Positions 63,928-64,000 of a DNA stretch of 64,000 bases are shown piece by piece (positions within the stretch are counted from its first letter, which is position 1; each line of letters begins with the position of its first letter). A program made the translations under genes and the position numbers. Under the pieces are notes generated by a model, which saw only the letters and a list, made by a program, of their open reading frames with translations, ran no database searches and was not told the DNA's origin. This DNA is from Azonexus sp. (GTDB taxonomy: Bacteria; Pseudomonadota; Gammaproteobacteria; Burkholderiales; Rhodocyclaceae): positions 270,784 to 334,783 of the forward strand of contig NZ_JAVBXX010000007.1 in the NCBI RefSeq assembly GCF_030824335.1. Direction: 5' to 3'.

Positions 63928-64000
63928 GCGGCCTTGGCTCATTGTTCGTCCCATTTTTCACACCTTCGCGGCCTACTCCTTCACGCCAACACCACACGAC

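Overview
The window looks like chromosomal DNA of a Betaproteobacterium, most likely of the Rhodocyclales (Dechloromonas/Azonexus type). This placement is inferred from GC-rich coding sequence, the lexA-imuA-imuB-dnaE2 mutagenesis cassette, the gene orders holB-tmk-mltG, ratB-ratA/smpB and guaB-guaA, and the mix of respiratory and cyclic-nucleotide signalling genes. No rRNA, tRNA, CRISPR array or complete insertion sequence was seen. Coding density is very high and many neighbouring genes overlap by 1 to 8 bases.

Layout. 1-4.7 kb: potassium uptake (trkH, partial) with a KdpE-like regulator and a KdpD-like kinase lacking the usual N-terminal half, then a SulP anion transporter. 4.8-9.6 kb: fabI, ETF-ubiquinone oxidoreductase, a thioesterase and a dGTPase. 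9.6-18.5 kb: an SOS-controlled translesion cassette (lexA, imuA, imuB, dnaE2), split by an esterase gene and an AT-rich two-gene DUF262-HEPN module that resembles a defence or toxin system. LexA-type CTGT-N8-ACAG boxes lie before lexA and, separately, before dnaE2. 18.5-26.3 kb: a small secreted protein, an ankyrin protein, tatD, a PilZ protein, holB, tmk, mltG, ygfZ, an NRDE protein, an L,D-transpeptidase and tadA. 26.4-32.1 kb: a cation exchanger, a LysR regulator divergent from ygiD-cytochrome b561-yceI-yceI, and an IMPACT-family protein. 32.2-42.4 kb: guaB-guaA with a terminator-like hairpin between them, ratB-ratA, smpB, a TRIC-like channel, a family 4 type uracil-DNA glycosylase, rimI, tsaB and an OmpR/EnvZ-like pair. 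42.4-48.8 kb: a signalling cluster (HD-GYP phosphodiesterase, OmpA-like lipoprotein, FecR-domain protein, CHASE2 adenylate cyclase). 49-54.6 kb: ispD-ispF, a DUF4010/MgtC-type membrane protein and the AmmeMemoRadiSam genes followed by a degenerate hydrolase. 54.6-59.7 kb: a frameshifted nucleotidyltransferase relic, mfd and a DAHP synthase gene. 59.8-64 kb: Uma2 nuclease, a ParE/RelE-type toxin with antitoxin, and AT-rich hypothetical genes with an acquired look.

The most unusual signal is not a gene. A 10-base motif, GTYGACCGCA (usually followed by A or G), occurs about 30 times on both strands by hand count, where chance predicts fewer than one. It sits in several reading frames and also between genes, so it is selected as DNA rather than as protein. 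It is either a binding site or an uptake-type signal. Its reverse complement shares the TGCGGTC core with the Pasteurellaceae uptake sequence, but nothing here proves that role.
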